A program made the translations under genes and the position numbers. A stretch of 22,599 nucleotides of DNA from the NCBI GenBank assembly GCA_022837245.1, contig JALHHX010000018.1, forward strand, positions 1 to 22,599. Reading direction: 5' to 3'. The notes beneath the pieces are model-generated. The model worked only from the letters and a program-made list of their open reading frames with translations. It did no database searches and had not been told where the DNA came from. Of the stretch, positions 14,929 through 22,599 are shown one piece after another. Every line of letters begins with the position of its first letter. The stretch's first letter is position 1. This DNA is from Lentisphaerota bacterium. Lineage in GTDB: Bacteria > Verrucomicrobiota > Kiritimatiellia > RFP12 > UBA3636.

Positions 14929-15504
14929 ATGAAATCAGTAAAAGGCACTCAAACCGAAAAGAATCTGCTCACGTCCTTCGCGGGCGAATCCCAGGCCCGC
15001 AACCGCTATACGTTTTTCTCAAGCGTGGCGAAGAAGGAGGGCTATGTGCTTATTTCCGACATTTTCGCCGAGACGGCCCAGCAGGAGAAGGAGCACGCGC
15101 AGCGCATGTTCGATTTCCTTGAGGGCGGCATGCTGGAGATCACGGCCTCCTACCCCGCCGGCATGACCGGCACCACGGCCGAAAACCTTGTGGCCGCAGC
15201 CGCCGGCGAGCATGGCGAGTGGTCCCACGACTATCCCCATTTTGCGGACGTTGCAGAGCAAGAGGGATTCAAGGAGATCGCCATCATGTATCGGATGATC
15301 GCCAAAGCGGAGAAGTACCACGAGGAGCGCTATCTTAAGCTGCTTGAGCGCGTCAAAGACGGCACAATGTTCAAGAACGGCACCCCAACCAAGTGGCGTT
15401 GCCGCAACTGCGGGTACATACACGAAGGGCCTGGGGCACCGAACAAGTGCCCGGCGTGCGATCATCCCATCGACCACTTCGAGAGGTTCGCCGAAACTTT
15501 CTGA
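14929..15504 (+). CDS. rbr: Rubrerythrin
   Basis: A 191-residue cytoplasmic peroxidase that reduces hydrogen peroxide in anaerobes. The N-terminal ferritin-like four-helix domain carries the diiron ligands expected of the family: E20, E53, H56, E94/E97, E128 and H131. The C-terminal rubredoxin-like domain has the Fe(Cys)4 site C158-x2-C161 and C174-x2-C177. The start is ATG 14929 with AAGGA at 14911-14915, a slightly long spacing; earlier in-frame codons have no support. Its TGA stop shares one base with the ATG of rsmD. Heading a housekeeping operon is unusual for this gene. Confidence 0.95.
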   Translation: MKSVKGTQTEKNLLTSFAGESQARNRYTFFSSVAKKEGYVLISDIFAETAQQEKEHAQRMFDFLEGGMLEITASYPAGMTGTTAENLVAAAAGEHGEWSHDYPHFADVAEQEGFKEIAIMYRMIAKAEKYHEERYLKLLERVKDGTMFKNGTPTKWRCRNCGYIHEGPGAPNKCPACDHPIDHFERFAETF

Positions 15505-16076
15505 TGAGGATCACGGGTGGCGAATTGCGCGGAAGGCGCCTCAAAACGCCTTCCGGAGCCGACGTCCGGCCCACGCAGGACATGGTTCGCGAGGCGCTTT
15601 TCTCCATCCTTCAGGAGGTGGTGCCCGGGTCGTCGTTCCTTGATTTGTTCGCCGGTTCGGGTAGTGTGGGAATAGAAGCGTGGAGCCGCGGCGCAAAGAG
15701 CGTCACGTGGGTGGAGGGGAGCCACAAGGTGGCCAGATCTTTGGAGGAAAACGTCGCGGCCCTCTGCGAGGCAAATCCCGGGAGGGTGTTCGTTGAGGAT
15801 GTCCCGCGATGGATCTCGCGGCCGCTAACAGAGGCGGAGAAGTTCGACATAGTGTTCGCCGATCCCCCATATGCGGATGAGGGGAGGTCTGACGGCATCG
15901 AGGATGTGATCGCGGCGCTGTCGGTGTCGGGTAAGCTGTCGCCTGGGGCGGTTTTCGTGGCAGAGCAGCGCACCGGGTCGCCGTTGCCGGGGGCACCGGA
16001 ATGGGAGCGGTTAAAGGAGCGGCGTTACGGCCACTCGCGCATTTTAATCTTTAAATGGAACGGAGGTGCGAAATGA
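15504..16076 (+). CDS. rsmD: 16S rRNA (guanine966-N2)-methyltransferase RsmD
   Basis: A 190-residue SAM-dependent methyltransferase that modifies G966 of 16S rRNA. The start ATG 15504 lies in TGATG, sharing its A with the rubrerythrin stop, and gives the canonical MRITGGELRGRRLKTP N-terminus. SAM motif I is DLFAGSGSVG (47-56); the catalytic motif is ADPPY (119-123), and RPTQDMVREALFS is the family RPT motif. It is directly followed by coaD with an ATGA overlap, the common bacterial rsmD-coaD pair. Confidence 0.95.
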   Translation: MRITGGELRGRRLKTPSGADVRPTQDMVREALFSILQEVVPGSSFLDLFAGSGSVGIEAWSRGAKSVTWVEGSHKVARSLEENVAALCEANPGRVFVEDVPRWISRPLTEAEKFDIVFADPPYADEGRSDGIEDVIAALSVSGKLSPGAVFVAEQRTGSPLPGAPEWERLKERRYGHSRILIFKWNGGAK

Positions 16077-16594
16077 ACAGAGACATCAAGCATGAAACGG
16101 TTGTCTATCCTGGCACGTTCGATCCCCTCACGATGGGGCATCTGGATTTGATCGAACGCGCTTGCAGGCTTTTTGAACACGTCCTGCTCGCCGTGGCGTC
16201 AAATTCCACCAAGGCGGGATGCATGTTCACCTGCGACGAGCGAGTTGCCATGGCGCGCGAGGTGGTGGAGGCGATGCCCAACGTCCAAGTGGAGGTGATG
16301 GACGGCATGCTCGTGGATTTCGTGCGGAAACACCGCGCGCGCGTGGTGCTTCGCGGTCTGCGTGCTTACAGTGATTTTGAGTACGAGTTCCAGATGGCGC
16401 TTACGAACCGCAAGCTCGCGCCCGAAATCGAGACGATTTTCATGATGCCCAACGAAGAGCACAGCTACGTCAGTTCCAGCACTGTGCGTGAGGTGGCGCA
16501 GTACGCCGGCGATACGAGTCTCTTCGTCCCGCCCGCCGTGCAGCGCTACATAGAACGTGCCGTCGTGCTGGCAAGGCTAAACGGGAAACGATGA
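16073..16594 (+). CDS. coaD: Phosphopantetheine adenylyltransferase CoaD
   Basis: A 173-residue enzyme that makes dephospho-CoA from 4'-phosphopantetheine and ATP. I chose ATG 16073 over ATG 16055, since GGAGG (16062-16066) is six bases away and the ATG overlaps the rsmD stop in ATGA. Motifs: GTFDPLTMGH (nucleotidyltransferase TxGH), VVLRGLRAYSDFEYEFQMALTNR (substrate binding), EEHSYVSSSTVREVA near the C-terminus. Length is normal. The downstream DUF177 gene again starts with an ATGA overlap. Confidence 0.96.
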   Translation: MNRDIKHETVVYPGTFDPLTMGHLDLIERACRLFEHVLLAVASNSTKAGCMFTCDERVAMAREVVEAMPNVQVEVMDGMLVDFVRKHRARVVLRGLRAYSDFEYEFQMALTNRKLAPEIETIFMMPNEEHSYVSSSTVREVAQYAGDTSLFVPPAVQRYIERAVVLARLNGKR

Positions 16595-17082
16595 AATTAC
16601 ACCTAGCCAGCATTACGCCCGATGGCTCCTGCTTTGAGGGGGAGGATCCAGTCGAGGCGTTCGAGTGGGAAGAGCTGCCGGGCGACATCGTCCGCCCCGC
16701 CGGGCCGATTCGCTGGGAACTCGACGTCAAGCTGTTTGGATCGGAGCTTTACGCCGGGGGGGAGGCCTCCGCGGATTTCTCCGGAGTTTGCTCGCGCTGC
16801 GGTAAGGAAATGACTCTCCCAATAGTGGGGGATGTTTGCCTCTCGATGGAAATTTCCGCGGAAACTGCGGAAGTTGACTTGACTTCCGAGCTTCGTGACG
16901 CTATTCTACTTGCCCTTCCAAACCACCCGGTGTGTGAACCGGGCTGCAAGGGTGTTTGTCCTCTTTGCGGGAAACCGCTTTCTGAGGGGGACTGCCAGTG
17001 CGGGGGGGGGGAAAGGCGCCAGTGCCTGGGACGCCCTCGACGGGCTTTTGAAACAGCAACCAACAATAGAACCGAGGTCTAA
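16591..17082 (+). CDS. DUF177/YceD-family protein, probably frameshifted at its 3' end
   Basis: A 163-residue reading of the DUF177 (YceD) family, which is linked to 23S rRNA and bL32 and is usually encoded just before rpmF, as here. Zinc-type Cys pairs are C67-x2-C70 and the block CEPGCKGVCPLCGKPLSEGDC (115-135). A run of ten G at 17002-17011 follows. In the given frame the tail becomes Arg-rich (ERRQCLGRPRRAF), unlike the family. Removing one G would restore a tail KGASAWDALDGLLKQ that resembles the usual DPR.A.LK.L ending and would run to 17104, overlapping rpmF. So either the assembly has one G too many, or the tract slips naturally. Exact role in the cell is not settled. Confidence 0.8.
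   Translation: MKLHLASITPDGSCFEGEDPVEAFEWEELPGDIVRPAGPIRWELDVKLFGSELYAGGEASADFSGVCSRCGKEMTLPIVGDVCLSMEISAETAEVDLTSELRDAILLALPNHPVCEPGCKGVCPLCGKPLSEGDCQCGGGERRQCLGRPRRAFETATNNRTEV
17002..17011 (+). repeat. G10 homopolymer in the DUF177 gene
   Basis: Ten G in a row at codon 137-140 of the DUF177 frame. Tracts of this length are prone to slippage and to sequencing error. A nine-G version would restore the family-like C-terminus. Confidence 0.85.
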
Positions 17083-17084
17083 AA

Positions 17085-17276
17085 ATGGCCGTACCAAAAC
17101 GTAAAAAATCAAAGATGCGCGTGCGCATGCGCCGCGCCAACAAGAAGGCGGAGATCGCCGCCGTGTCGACCTGCCCTGAGTGCGGAGCCGACATGGAAAG
17201 CCACCGCGCCTGCAAGAGCTGTGGAGTGTATCGCGGGCGCAAGGTGCTCACGATCAAAACCAAGGACGAAGAATAG
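17085..17276 (+). CDS. rpmF: 50S ribosomal protein bL32
   Basis: A 63-residue ribosomal protein with the canonical basic N-terminus MAVPKRKKSK and a zinc ribbon CPECG...CKSCG. It starts two bases after the DUF177 stop, or overlaps that gene if the G-tract is corrected. It is followed by plsX after 12 bases. The DUF177-rpmF-plsX-fabH order is the widely conserved one. Confidence 0.97.
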   Translation: MAVPKRKKSKMRVRMRRANKKAEIAAVSTCPECGADMESHRACKSCGVYRGRKVLTIKTKDEE

Positions 17277-17288
17277 CCGGGGATCCCC

Positions 17289-18329
17289 ATGCGCATCGCA
17301 GTTGACGCCATGGGCGGGGATTTCGCGCCTCGTGAGATCGTCAGGGGGGCGGTCGAGGCATTCCGAGATACCCCGGAGGATTTCGAGATAATCCTGTTGG
17401 GCGACGAGTCAGCTATCAAAGCGGAGCTTGCCGCCAACAAGGTTCCTGTTTCTTCGCGGTTGCGCATAGTGCATACCACGCAGGTCATAGAAATGGACGA
17501 ACATCCCGCGCAGGCCGTCAGGACCAAGCGCGATTCCTCGATATACAGGGGGATGGAACTCGTAAAGAACAAAGAGGCCGACGCCTTCCTTTCGGCAGGA
17601 AGCACGGGGGCGATGGTCGCCGCGGCCATTATGGTCTTGCGCCGCGCCCCTGGCGTCAAACGCCCAGCGATAGGCACGCTCCTTCCCACGGTCGGCCGTC
17701 CGGTGCTTGTCATCGATGCCGGAGCCAACATAGACAGCGAAGAGGACGAGCTTGAGCAGTTCGCAATCATGGGCAGGATCTACTCCGAAGCCATAATCGG
17801 GCAGAAAGACCCGGTCGTCGGCCTGCTGAGCATTGGAGGGGAGGATCTCAAGGGGAACGACGTCACCAAGAGGGCGCTTGAGCGTTTGCGCGCCAATCCT
17901 TTCTTCAAGTTCCGAGGAAATGTCGAAGGGCACGACCTCTTCCAAGGGGAAACCGATGTTGTGGTTTGCGACGGCTTTGTCGGAAACGTGCTTCTTAAAT
18001 CCGTCGAGAGCGCTGCGCGCGCCGTCTCGCACTGGATGAAGCAGGAGTTCAAGGCAAACCCGATCCGCATATTTGGTGCCATTTGCCTGCGTGGGGCGTT
18101 GCGCAACATGAAGAAACGCATGGATCCAGAACTCTACGGCGGAGCGCCGCTGCTCGGGGTCAACGGAACCGTTATCATTACCCACGGCGGATCTTCGCAC
18201 AAGGCCATCTACCACGCGATACGAGTCTCAGGCGAGGCTGTGAAAAACGGGGTGACGCGCAAAATTGAAGAACGCCTGGCGGATCTGCAGAAGACGACCA
18301 AGCTACAGCAGCAGAAGACCGACAACTAA
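17289..18329 (+). CDS. plsX: Phosphate acyltransferase PlsX
   Basis: A 346-residue enzyme that converts acyl-ACP to acyl-phosphate for phospholipid synthesis. The N-terminus MRIAVDAMGGDFAPREIV is diagnostic, as are SAGSTGAMVA, RPAIGTLLP, DAGAN, GLLSIGGEDLKGN, CDGFVGNVLLKS, and GVNGTVIITHGGSS. The start ATG 17289 has a GGGGAT-type ribosome site close upstream. Length is typical. The acyl-phosphate would pass to a PlsY, which is not in the window; the PlsC-like protein at 13139-14047 could do the next acylation. Confidence 0.97.
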   Translation: MRIAVDAMGGDFAPREIVRGAVEAFRDTPEDFEIILLGDESAIKAELAANKVPVSSRLRIVHTTQVIEMDEHPAQAVRTKRDSSIYRGMELVKNKEADAFLSAGSTGAMVAAAIMVLRRAPGVKRPAIGTLLPTVGRPVLVIDAGANIDSEEDELEQFAIMGRIYSEAIIGQKDPVVGLLSIGGEDLKGNDVTKRALERLRANPFFKFRGNVEGHDLFQGETDVVVCDGFVGNVLLKSVESAARAVSHWMKQEFKANPIRIFGAICLRGALRNMKKRMDPELYGGAPLLGVNGTVIITHGGSSHKAIYHAIRVSGEAVKNGVTRKIEERLADLQKTTKLQQQKTDN

Positions 18330-18341
18330 AAAACCATCTAA

Positions 18342-19349
18342 ATGGCAAATTCAATTTCACAAAACAATGCGGTAATCACGGGCGTCGGAGGCTGGGTTCC
18401 TGAGAAAGTCCTCACTAACGAAGATCTCGCGAAAACCGTAGACACGAACGACGAGTGGATCAGGACGCGCACCGGCATCAGCGAACGCCATATTGCCGCG
18501 CCTGATGAAGCTTCTTCGGACATGGCCGCCAAGGCCGCCCTCGCGGCCCTTGAGGACGCAGGCTCAAAGCCCGAGGAAATCGACCTTCTAGTTGTCGCGA
18601 CAATCACGCCCGATTCGGCCATGCCATCAACCGCCTGCCACGTGCAGGCCAAAACGGGGCTTGTCAACGCCACTTGTTTCGATATTTCGGCCGCATGCAC
18701 CGGCTTCGTGTACGCGCTAGACATAGCGCACAAGTACATCATCACCGGCGCTTCGAAGAAGGCAATGGTTATAGGGGTCGACAAAATGAGCGCGGTTGTG
18801 GATTGGCAGGATCGCGGCACATGCGTGCTTTTCGGCGATGGCGCGGGCGCCATAATTCTCGAAGCAGGCAGCGGCGAATCGAGGGGCATCATCGCCACCA
18901 CTACGAAGTCCGACGGCAGGCTCTCCTCCATCCTGCGCATTGAGGCCGGCGGGTCAGCCATGCCGCTCACGGCGGAGAACATCGGAGAACGCAGGCAATA
19001 CATCAAGATGGAAGGCAATATTGTATTCAAACACGCTGTCCGCAGCATGTATGAAATCTCCGAGGAGACTCTCGAAAAGGCAGGGCTGACGCATTCCGAT
19101 ATCGCGTGGGTCGTGCCGCACCAGGCCAATATGCGCATCATCACCGCGATCGCCGAAAAGCTGGAGACACCTATGGAGCGAGTGGTAACCAACCTGGAAC
19201 GTTACGGCAACACCACAGCCGCGACGATTCCGCTTGCCTTGAACGAGGCAGTGAAGGACGGCCGCATAAAAGAAGGTGACTACGTCCTTCTCGTCGCATT
19301 CGGAGCGGGCCTCACATGGGGCGCTTCAGTGATCCAATGGGGCGGGTAG
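18342..19349 (+). CDS. fabH: Beta-ketoacyl-ACP synthase III FabH
   Basis: A 335-residue condensing enzyme that starts fatty acid synthesis from acetyl-CoA and malonyl-ACP. The catalytic triad is intact: Cys119 (SAACTGF), His260 (VPHQAN) and Asn290 (YGNTTAA). Also seen are DEWIRTRTGISERH near the N-terminus, FGDGAGA, and a C-terminal FGAGLTWGA. The start ATG 18342 has no clear ribosome site, only an A-rich leader 12 bases after plsX, which suggests coupling or leaderless-like initiation. It is the last gene of the plus-strand operon and meets the ebo-like unit tail to tail, 16 bases apart. Confidence 0.97.
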   Translation: MANSISQNNAVITGVGGWVPEKVLTNEDLAKTVDTNDEWIRTRTGISERHIAAPDEASSDMAAKAALAALEDAGSKPEEIDLLVVATITPDSAMPSTACHVQAKTGLVNATCFDISAACTGFVYALDIAHKYIITGASKKAMVIGVDKMSAVVDWQDRGTCVLFGDGAGAIILEAGSGESRGIIATTTKSDGRLSSILRIEAGGSAMPLTAENIGERRQYIKMEGNIVFKHAVRSMYEISEETLEKAGLTHSDIAWVVPHQANMRIITAIAEKLETPMERVVTNLERYGNTTAATIPLALNEAVKDGRIKEGDYVLLVAFGAGLTWGASVIQWGG

Positions 19350-19365
19350 CGCGGTAAATCGGCAG

Positions 19366-20544
19366 TCAGGCGCCGGCAGCTTCTAGGTTTTTCACGCGGG
19401 TAATTGCTTGGACAATCAGAGATTTATCCATGTCGTGGACTTCGACCGTTTTGCCGATAGCCGTTGGCAGTGTAATGCAGAGACGCCCCCCGAGATGCTC
19501 TCGGAAGTTGTCGATGCCCGCCATTATTTCTAATTCGCCATCTGTGCGCGTCATCTCAAGCTCAGGTCTGTAGATTGGCAATCCCAGGTTCCTTATCAGG
19601 GAGACGATGCGGTTTGCATCGGACTTCGACAGAAGGCCGGCAAGCGCGGCGTATTCGGTGTCTAGCGCCATTCCAAGGCCAACTCCTTCACCGTGGTTGA
19701 TGGCGTTGGCGGACATTATCTCAAGCCGATGACCCGCCCAGTGACCGAAGTCAAGCGGGCGCGCTGAGCCAAATTCAAAAGGATCACCGCCGGTAGTTAT
19801 CTGCCGCAGATGAATCCCTGCGGCATTCTCGACGGCGCTGCGCAACGAAGATTTTTCGCCGGCGACAAGTGCCTTGGCATTGCGTTCCAATTCTGTGAAG
19901 AACGCGGCATCGCGGATTATGGCTACTTTTGCGGCCTCGGCAAGACCGGCGATGCGCTCCCGCTTAGGGAGGGAGCCTAGCAGTGAGAGGTCGTTTACCA
20001 CTGCGAATGGCGGTGCAAAAATTCCCAGAAAATTTTTCTGCCCGTGATGGTCTATCCCGTTTTTCACGCCTACCCCGGCATCGGCCTGCGCAAGTACGGT
20101 AGAGGGCATTCGCACGAACCTGACTCCGCGGTGCGTCATCGCTGTGGCGAATCCGACTGCGTCAAGCACACTGCCGCCTCCGATAGCAAGAACGAAGCTC
20201 TGGCGATCGATATGGAGGTTGCCAAGTGTGAATATTATATCTTTCAACAGCGACATGTCGTTCTTAGCCACCGATCCGCCTGGCACAAGCGTTGGATCTG
20301 CAGCAAACTCTAACGAATCTGAGTGGGCATGGGCATAATCGCGTATATCACGCAGAAGCGATGGGCGAGCGGACGCCAGACCGGCATCCACGCACGGCAC
20401 AATACGGTGGCGACGCCCTTCGTCGAGTCTGTTGAAGACGCGACACAGCAAGTCGGAAGAAGGATCGAAAGCATTTTCGGTGAAATGGACCGGATAATCG
20501 AAAGCGACTGAAAAACGGTTATTGATGACGGAGTCTGTACTCAT
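19366..20544 (-). CDS. eboD: EboD-like 3-dehydroquinate synthase homologue
   Basis: A 392-residue protein of the dehydroquinate-synthase-like fold. I chose ATG 20544, 7 bases after the stop of the preceding gene; AAGGAG (20564-20559) lies 14 bases upstream. Seen are the NAD-binding GGGS (122-125), the metal ligands E203, H268 (FGHWAGH) and H284 (NHGEG), and the PSTVLAQADAGVGVKNG and KNFLGIF stretches. The H268-H284 distance equals that recalled for AroB. Its context with an EboF-like gene and the absence of shikimate genes point to EboD rather than AroB. Ebo operons are tied to export of specialised metabolites, such as scytonemin precursors in cyanobacteria; what it handles here is unknown. 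Confidence 0.78.
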   Translation of the reverse strand: MSTDSVINNRFSVAFDYPVHFTENAFDPSSDLLCRVFNRLDEGRRHRIVPCVDAGLASARPSLLRDIRDYAHAHSDSLEFAADPTLVPGGSVAKNDMSLLKDIIFTLGNLHIDRQSFVLAIGGGSVLDAVGFATAMTHRGVRFVRMPSTVLAQADAGVGVKNGIDHHGQKNFLGIFAPPFAVVNDLSLLGSLPKRERIAGLAEAAKVAIIRDAAFFTELERNAKALVAGEKSSLRSAVENAAGIHLRQITTGGDPFEFGSARPLDFGHWAGHRLEIMSANAINHGEGVGLGMALDTEYAALAGLLSKSDANRIVSLIRNLGLPIYRPELEMTRTDGELEIMAGIDNFREHLGGRLCITLPTAIGKTVEVHDMDKSLIVQAITRVKNLEAAGA

Positions 20545-20551
20545 GATTTTG

Positions 20552-21826
20552 TTAAAACTCCTTGGCGATGGAACTGGCAAGTGAAATAAGAGTCGGATTT
20601 GATCCTAGATCCTTGAGCGTGGCCGATGATGCGAAGGCAGAGGTTGACACACGCCCGTGGGTGCCGCGGATGCGAGTGGCGTCGAGGCAGGTTTTTAGAG
20701 AGAACCGAGAGTTGAAAAACAGTTCACATGGATCATACCCGGGCTTGGAATGGATGTCTATATGCGTTGCGTAATCAGGCGCCTCGGAGTCGTTCGTCCA
20801 CCACTTGTATACGCACCAAGAGCCTTTCTTTGCCGTGAGGAGAATTTCCCCGGCTGTATCGTGGCACCAGTCCCCGTCGGCTGTTTTAGTCTCGACGGCG
20901 TCGTAGTCACATGTAGCGGCTAGCGTGTCGCGGACGGCAGATATGTCGGCTGGGTCTCTTACGTATACGTGTGCGATTTCGTGATCGGCCATTGCGAATG
21001 CCCGCGAAGAAAACAAGTCTGGATATGCCATTGAGCGGACATGTCGCGTGTTTAGGAATCCGGCTTTCCGCAGAGTAACGTTTGGGAAGGCGGGCGGTGC
21101 GTCCACTGGTGCGATCGCGTAGTCGCCGAAAACGAGCATTCGGTAATCCATGCGCTCGGCAATGGCCGACAGCCGTTCTAGCTGCTTCTCCAGCAAAGCA
21201 AACGAACGGCCGCAACGCTCATCGGCAGGCCCGAAACGCTGCAAATCGTAGTCGAGCGTTGGCAAGTAGAGGAAAATTATTTCCGGTGAAATCGATTCAA
21301 GACTAGCTTCGAGAGTATCGACGACCGCGTTGCCTATTTTGGGCGAAGCCAACGGTCCCCAGTAGCGACCGAGCGGAAATGTGCCGCATTTTTGTTGGAT
21401 GGCGGGGCCAAGTTCGTCGGGCTTGACGTAATTCTCCATGATCGTGCCGCCGCCGTGCTTGTGTATCGGGGCGGGGGATATAATGCAATCGGCGTCCTCG
21501 CCCAGGCTTTGCTGCCAGAACATAATTGCCACTTTGGCACCAGCGGAGCGGGCGGAAACCCAAATGCGCGGACCTTGGACAAGGCCGGACGACTGTTCCC
21601 AGAAAGCGGCTTTTCGGAGTGCGCGGTTGAAGACTCCATTAGAAGTCATGCCGTGGTCTTTCGGATGTGACGCCGTGCGGAAGCTGGCCTGCACGGTGCA
21701 AGTCACGGCGGGAAACACCGTCTGAATAGGTGCGAAATCGAGGCCGGCGATGCGTTTCAGGTTGCGCTCTTCCAGATCGCGCCACCCCAGCCCTGCCACC
21801 GATACAACCAACCATTTATTCGCCAC
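20552..21826 (-). CDS. eboF: EboF-like alkaline phosphatase superfamily protein
   Basis: A 424-residue protein of the nucleotide pyrophosphatase/phosphodiesterase branch of the alkaline phosphatase superfamily. The start is GTG 21826 with GAGGTG (21836-21831) a few bases upstream. The active-site stretch TVFPAVTCTVQASFRTASHPKDHGM (36-60) gives Thr42 as the likely nucleophile. LPTLDYDLQRFGP and the C-terminal RGTHG supply further metal-binding positions. The usual first metal Asp is not obvious in VVSVAGLGW. No signal peptide is seen, so it is probably cytoplasmic. It ends seven bases before the EboD-like gene. EboF proteins are poorly characterised; the substrate is unknown. Confidence 0.75.
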   Translation of the reverse strand: MANKWLVVSVAGLGWRDLEERNLKRIAGLDFAPIQTVFPAVTCTVQASFRTASHPKDHGMTSNGVFNRALRKAAFWEQSSGLVQGPRIWVSARSAGAKVAIMFWQQSLGEDADCIISPAPIHKHGGGTIMENYVKPDELGPAIQQKCGTFPLGRYWGPLASPKIGNAVVDTLEASLESISPEIIFLYLPTLDYDLQRFGPADERCGRSFALLEKQLERLSAIAERMDYRMLVFGDYAIAPVDAPPAFPNVTLRKAGFLNTRHVRSMAYPDLFSSRAFAMADHEIAHVYVRDPADISAVRDTLAATCDYDAVETKTADGDWCHDTAGEILLTAKKGSWCVYKWWTNDSEAPDYATHIDIHSKPGYDPCELFFNSRFSLKTCLDATRIRGTHGRVSTSAFASSATLKDLGSNPTLISLASSIAKEF

Positions 21827-21906
21827 TTTTCACCTCTATGTAAAACACATTGCCACAACTCGGGCTCTACAGCATCACAAGAACATTCGGAATACTAGAG
21901 CTTTCA

Positions 21907-21918
21907 CGTTCATGAACG
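21907..21918. promoter_or_regulatory. 12-base palindrome upstream of the ebo-like unit
   Basis: CGTTCATGAACG is perfectly self-complementary. It lies about 80 bases before the EboF-like start and overlaps the recombinase stop codon. It could be an operator; no convincing promoter was found beside it. Confidence 0.3.
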
Positions 21919-22599
21919 CCCATGCGCGGCAATTGGTTCGGTTTTCGGAAATGGTGCGCCGGAGCAATCCAAATCCGAACCCGTATTCCGATTTGCAAGG
22001 GCGGTGGTCGCTTCATCAAAACCGATCGTTTTCGCACCGTCCTTGCAGTTGAAGGTAATCAGCATCTTATCGTCATACAAATATATCGCATTGACAAAGG
22101 CGTCGATCAGCATTTTGCGGTGGCTCCGATGCCGCACGTCCAGCTTTCGGAAGCGGTGCAGCCAGAATATCACAAACTCGGCGCTGACCTCGTGGCGTAT
22201 AAGCTGCTCGTTGGCGATCATTAGCTCCAAATTCTCCTGTGCCGCTTCCAATCCCTCCAACCGTCTTTTGGTGGATTTCGTGAGGACACCCTGTTGGATG
22301 GCGTTGAGCAGGTTTTGTATGCTGTTCTTGGTTTCTTGTAGCTGCTGTTCGTATGGGGGAAGGCTGGTGCTTTCCCGTTCCTGCAAATCCATCACCATAG
22401 AAACAATGGCTTCTATCGCCTTGTCGTCCATGACCATTTTCATGGTGCGTCAACAACCAAATCTTCGATCCATTGCTTTTTGACCGCACGCTTTTTGCCG
22501 CTGTCCTTAATCATGTTCTGAAACTCCGGGCGGTTATCCGTCTTGGCGGAAAAAGCTCTGTCTATGTAGTGGCGTAAGACTGTGATGCCGTTCTTATCA
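21910..22599 (-). pseudogene. Decayed large serine recombinase, partial at window edge
   Basis: The minus strand from the right edge reads part of a resolvase-type N-terminal domain (GITVLRHYIDRAFSAKTDNR, then PEFQNMIKDSGKK). It then jumps directly to KKQWIEDLVVDA, which in intact proteins lies some 200-300 residues later, after the recombinase and zinc-ribbon domains. So the catalytic remainder and the DNA-binding middle are deleted. At 22443-22440 the frame breaks: GCACCATGAAA reads into a TGA, where one more base would continue into MKMVMDD. From 22443 to 21910 a 177-residue C-terminal frame carries the coiled-coil and tail (LPPYEQQLQETKNSIQNLL, FWLHRFRKLD, LIDAFVNAIYLYDDKMLITF). The family is that of Firmicutes transposon/ICE recombinases (TnpX/TndX-like). 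It is not functional. Confidence 0.85.

Noticed and set aside
16901..19192. Minus-strand frames of 268-289 residues opposite rpmF, plsX and fabH
   Set aside because: The plus-strand genes are unambiguous, with intact catalytic motifs; these frames arise from codon bias.
19350..19365. Terminator between fabH and the EboD-like gene
   Set aside because: The gap is only 16 bases, and no stem with a T-run could be drawn.
19366..20544. Housekeeping AroB
   Set aside because: No shikimate genes nearby, and pairing with an EboF-like gene favours EboD; AroB is not fully excluded.
1..22599. tRNA or rRNA genes
   Set aside because: No cloverleaf with a TTCRA arm or rRNA-like stretch was noticed in the intergenic parts; a covariance-model scan was not possible here.

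Overview
The window carries bacterial chromosome of moderately high GC with compact gene clusters. The gene content fits a member of the PVC superphylum, most likely a host-associated or anaerobic Kiritimatiellota/Verrucomicrobiota-type bacterium. Supporting signs are a secreted parallel beta-helix protein with choice-of-anchor-Q-like segments, a DUF2961/GH172 enzyme, a rubrerythrin typical of anaerobes, an EboD/EboF-like pair, and degenerate TAGGTNN heptad arrays between genes. The taxon is an inference; no rRNA or other taxonomic marker is present.

Left part (1-7163), accessory: a FetB/UPF0014-type permease with a doubtful 5' end; a small orphan reading frame convergent with it; a secreted protein of about 1379 residues built from four tandem beta-helix modules; a 580-base intergenic mosaic of hairpins, direct repeats, hexanucleotide and heptanucleotide repeats and an inverted repeat; then a cytoplasmic GH172 (DUF2961) enzyme with its own promoter. 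A heptad-repeat array separates this gene from the converging minus-strand cluster.

Middle part (7164-14686, minus strand), read right to left: a lipoprotein, a PlsC-like acyltransferase with altered active-site motifs, MurG, a nitronate monooxygenase/PfaD-like flavoprotein, the YggS-type PLP protein, a TatD hydrolase and an OppA-type solute-binding protein. Gaps are short or genes overlap, so most of it is probably one transcription unit. A probable internal promoter lies between murG and the flavoprotein gene.

Right-middle part (14929-19349, plus strand) is a tight operon fired from a promoter divergent from the lipoprotein gene: rubrerythrin, rsmD, coaD, DUF177 (YceD), rpmF, plsX, fabH. 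It joins rRNA methylation, CoA synthesis, ribosomal protein bL32 and initiation of fatty acid synthesis, the well-known rpmF-plsX-fabH arrangement with an unusual rubrerythrin at its head. A run of ten G near the end of the DUF177 gene appears to shift its frame.

Right end (19366-22599, minus strand): a two-gene unit of an EboF-like alkaline-phosphatase-superfamily protein and an EboD-like dehydroquinate-synthase homologue, preceded by the decayed remnant of a large serine recombinase that has lost its middle and carries a frameshift. This suggests that a mobile element once occupied the flank of the ebo-like pair.
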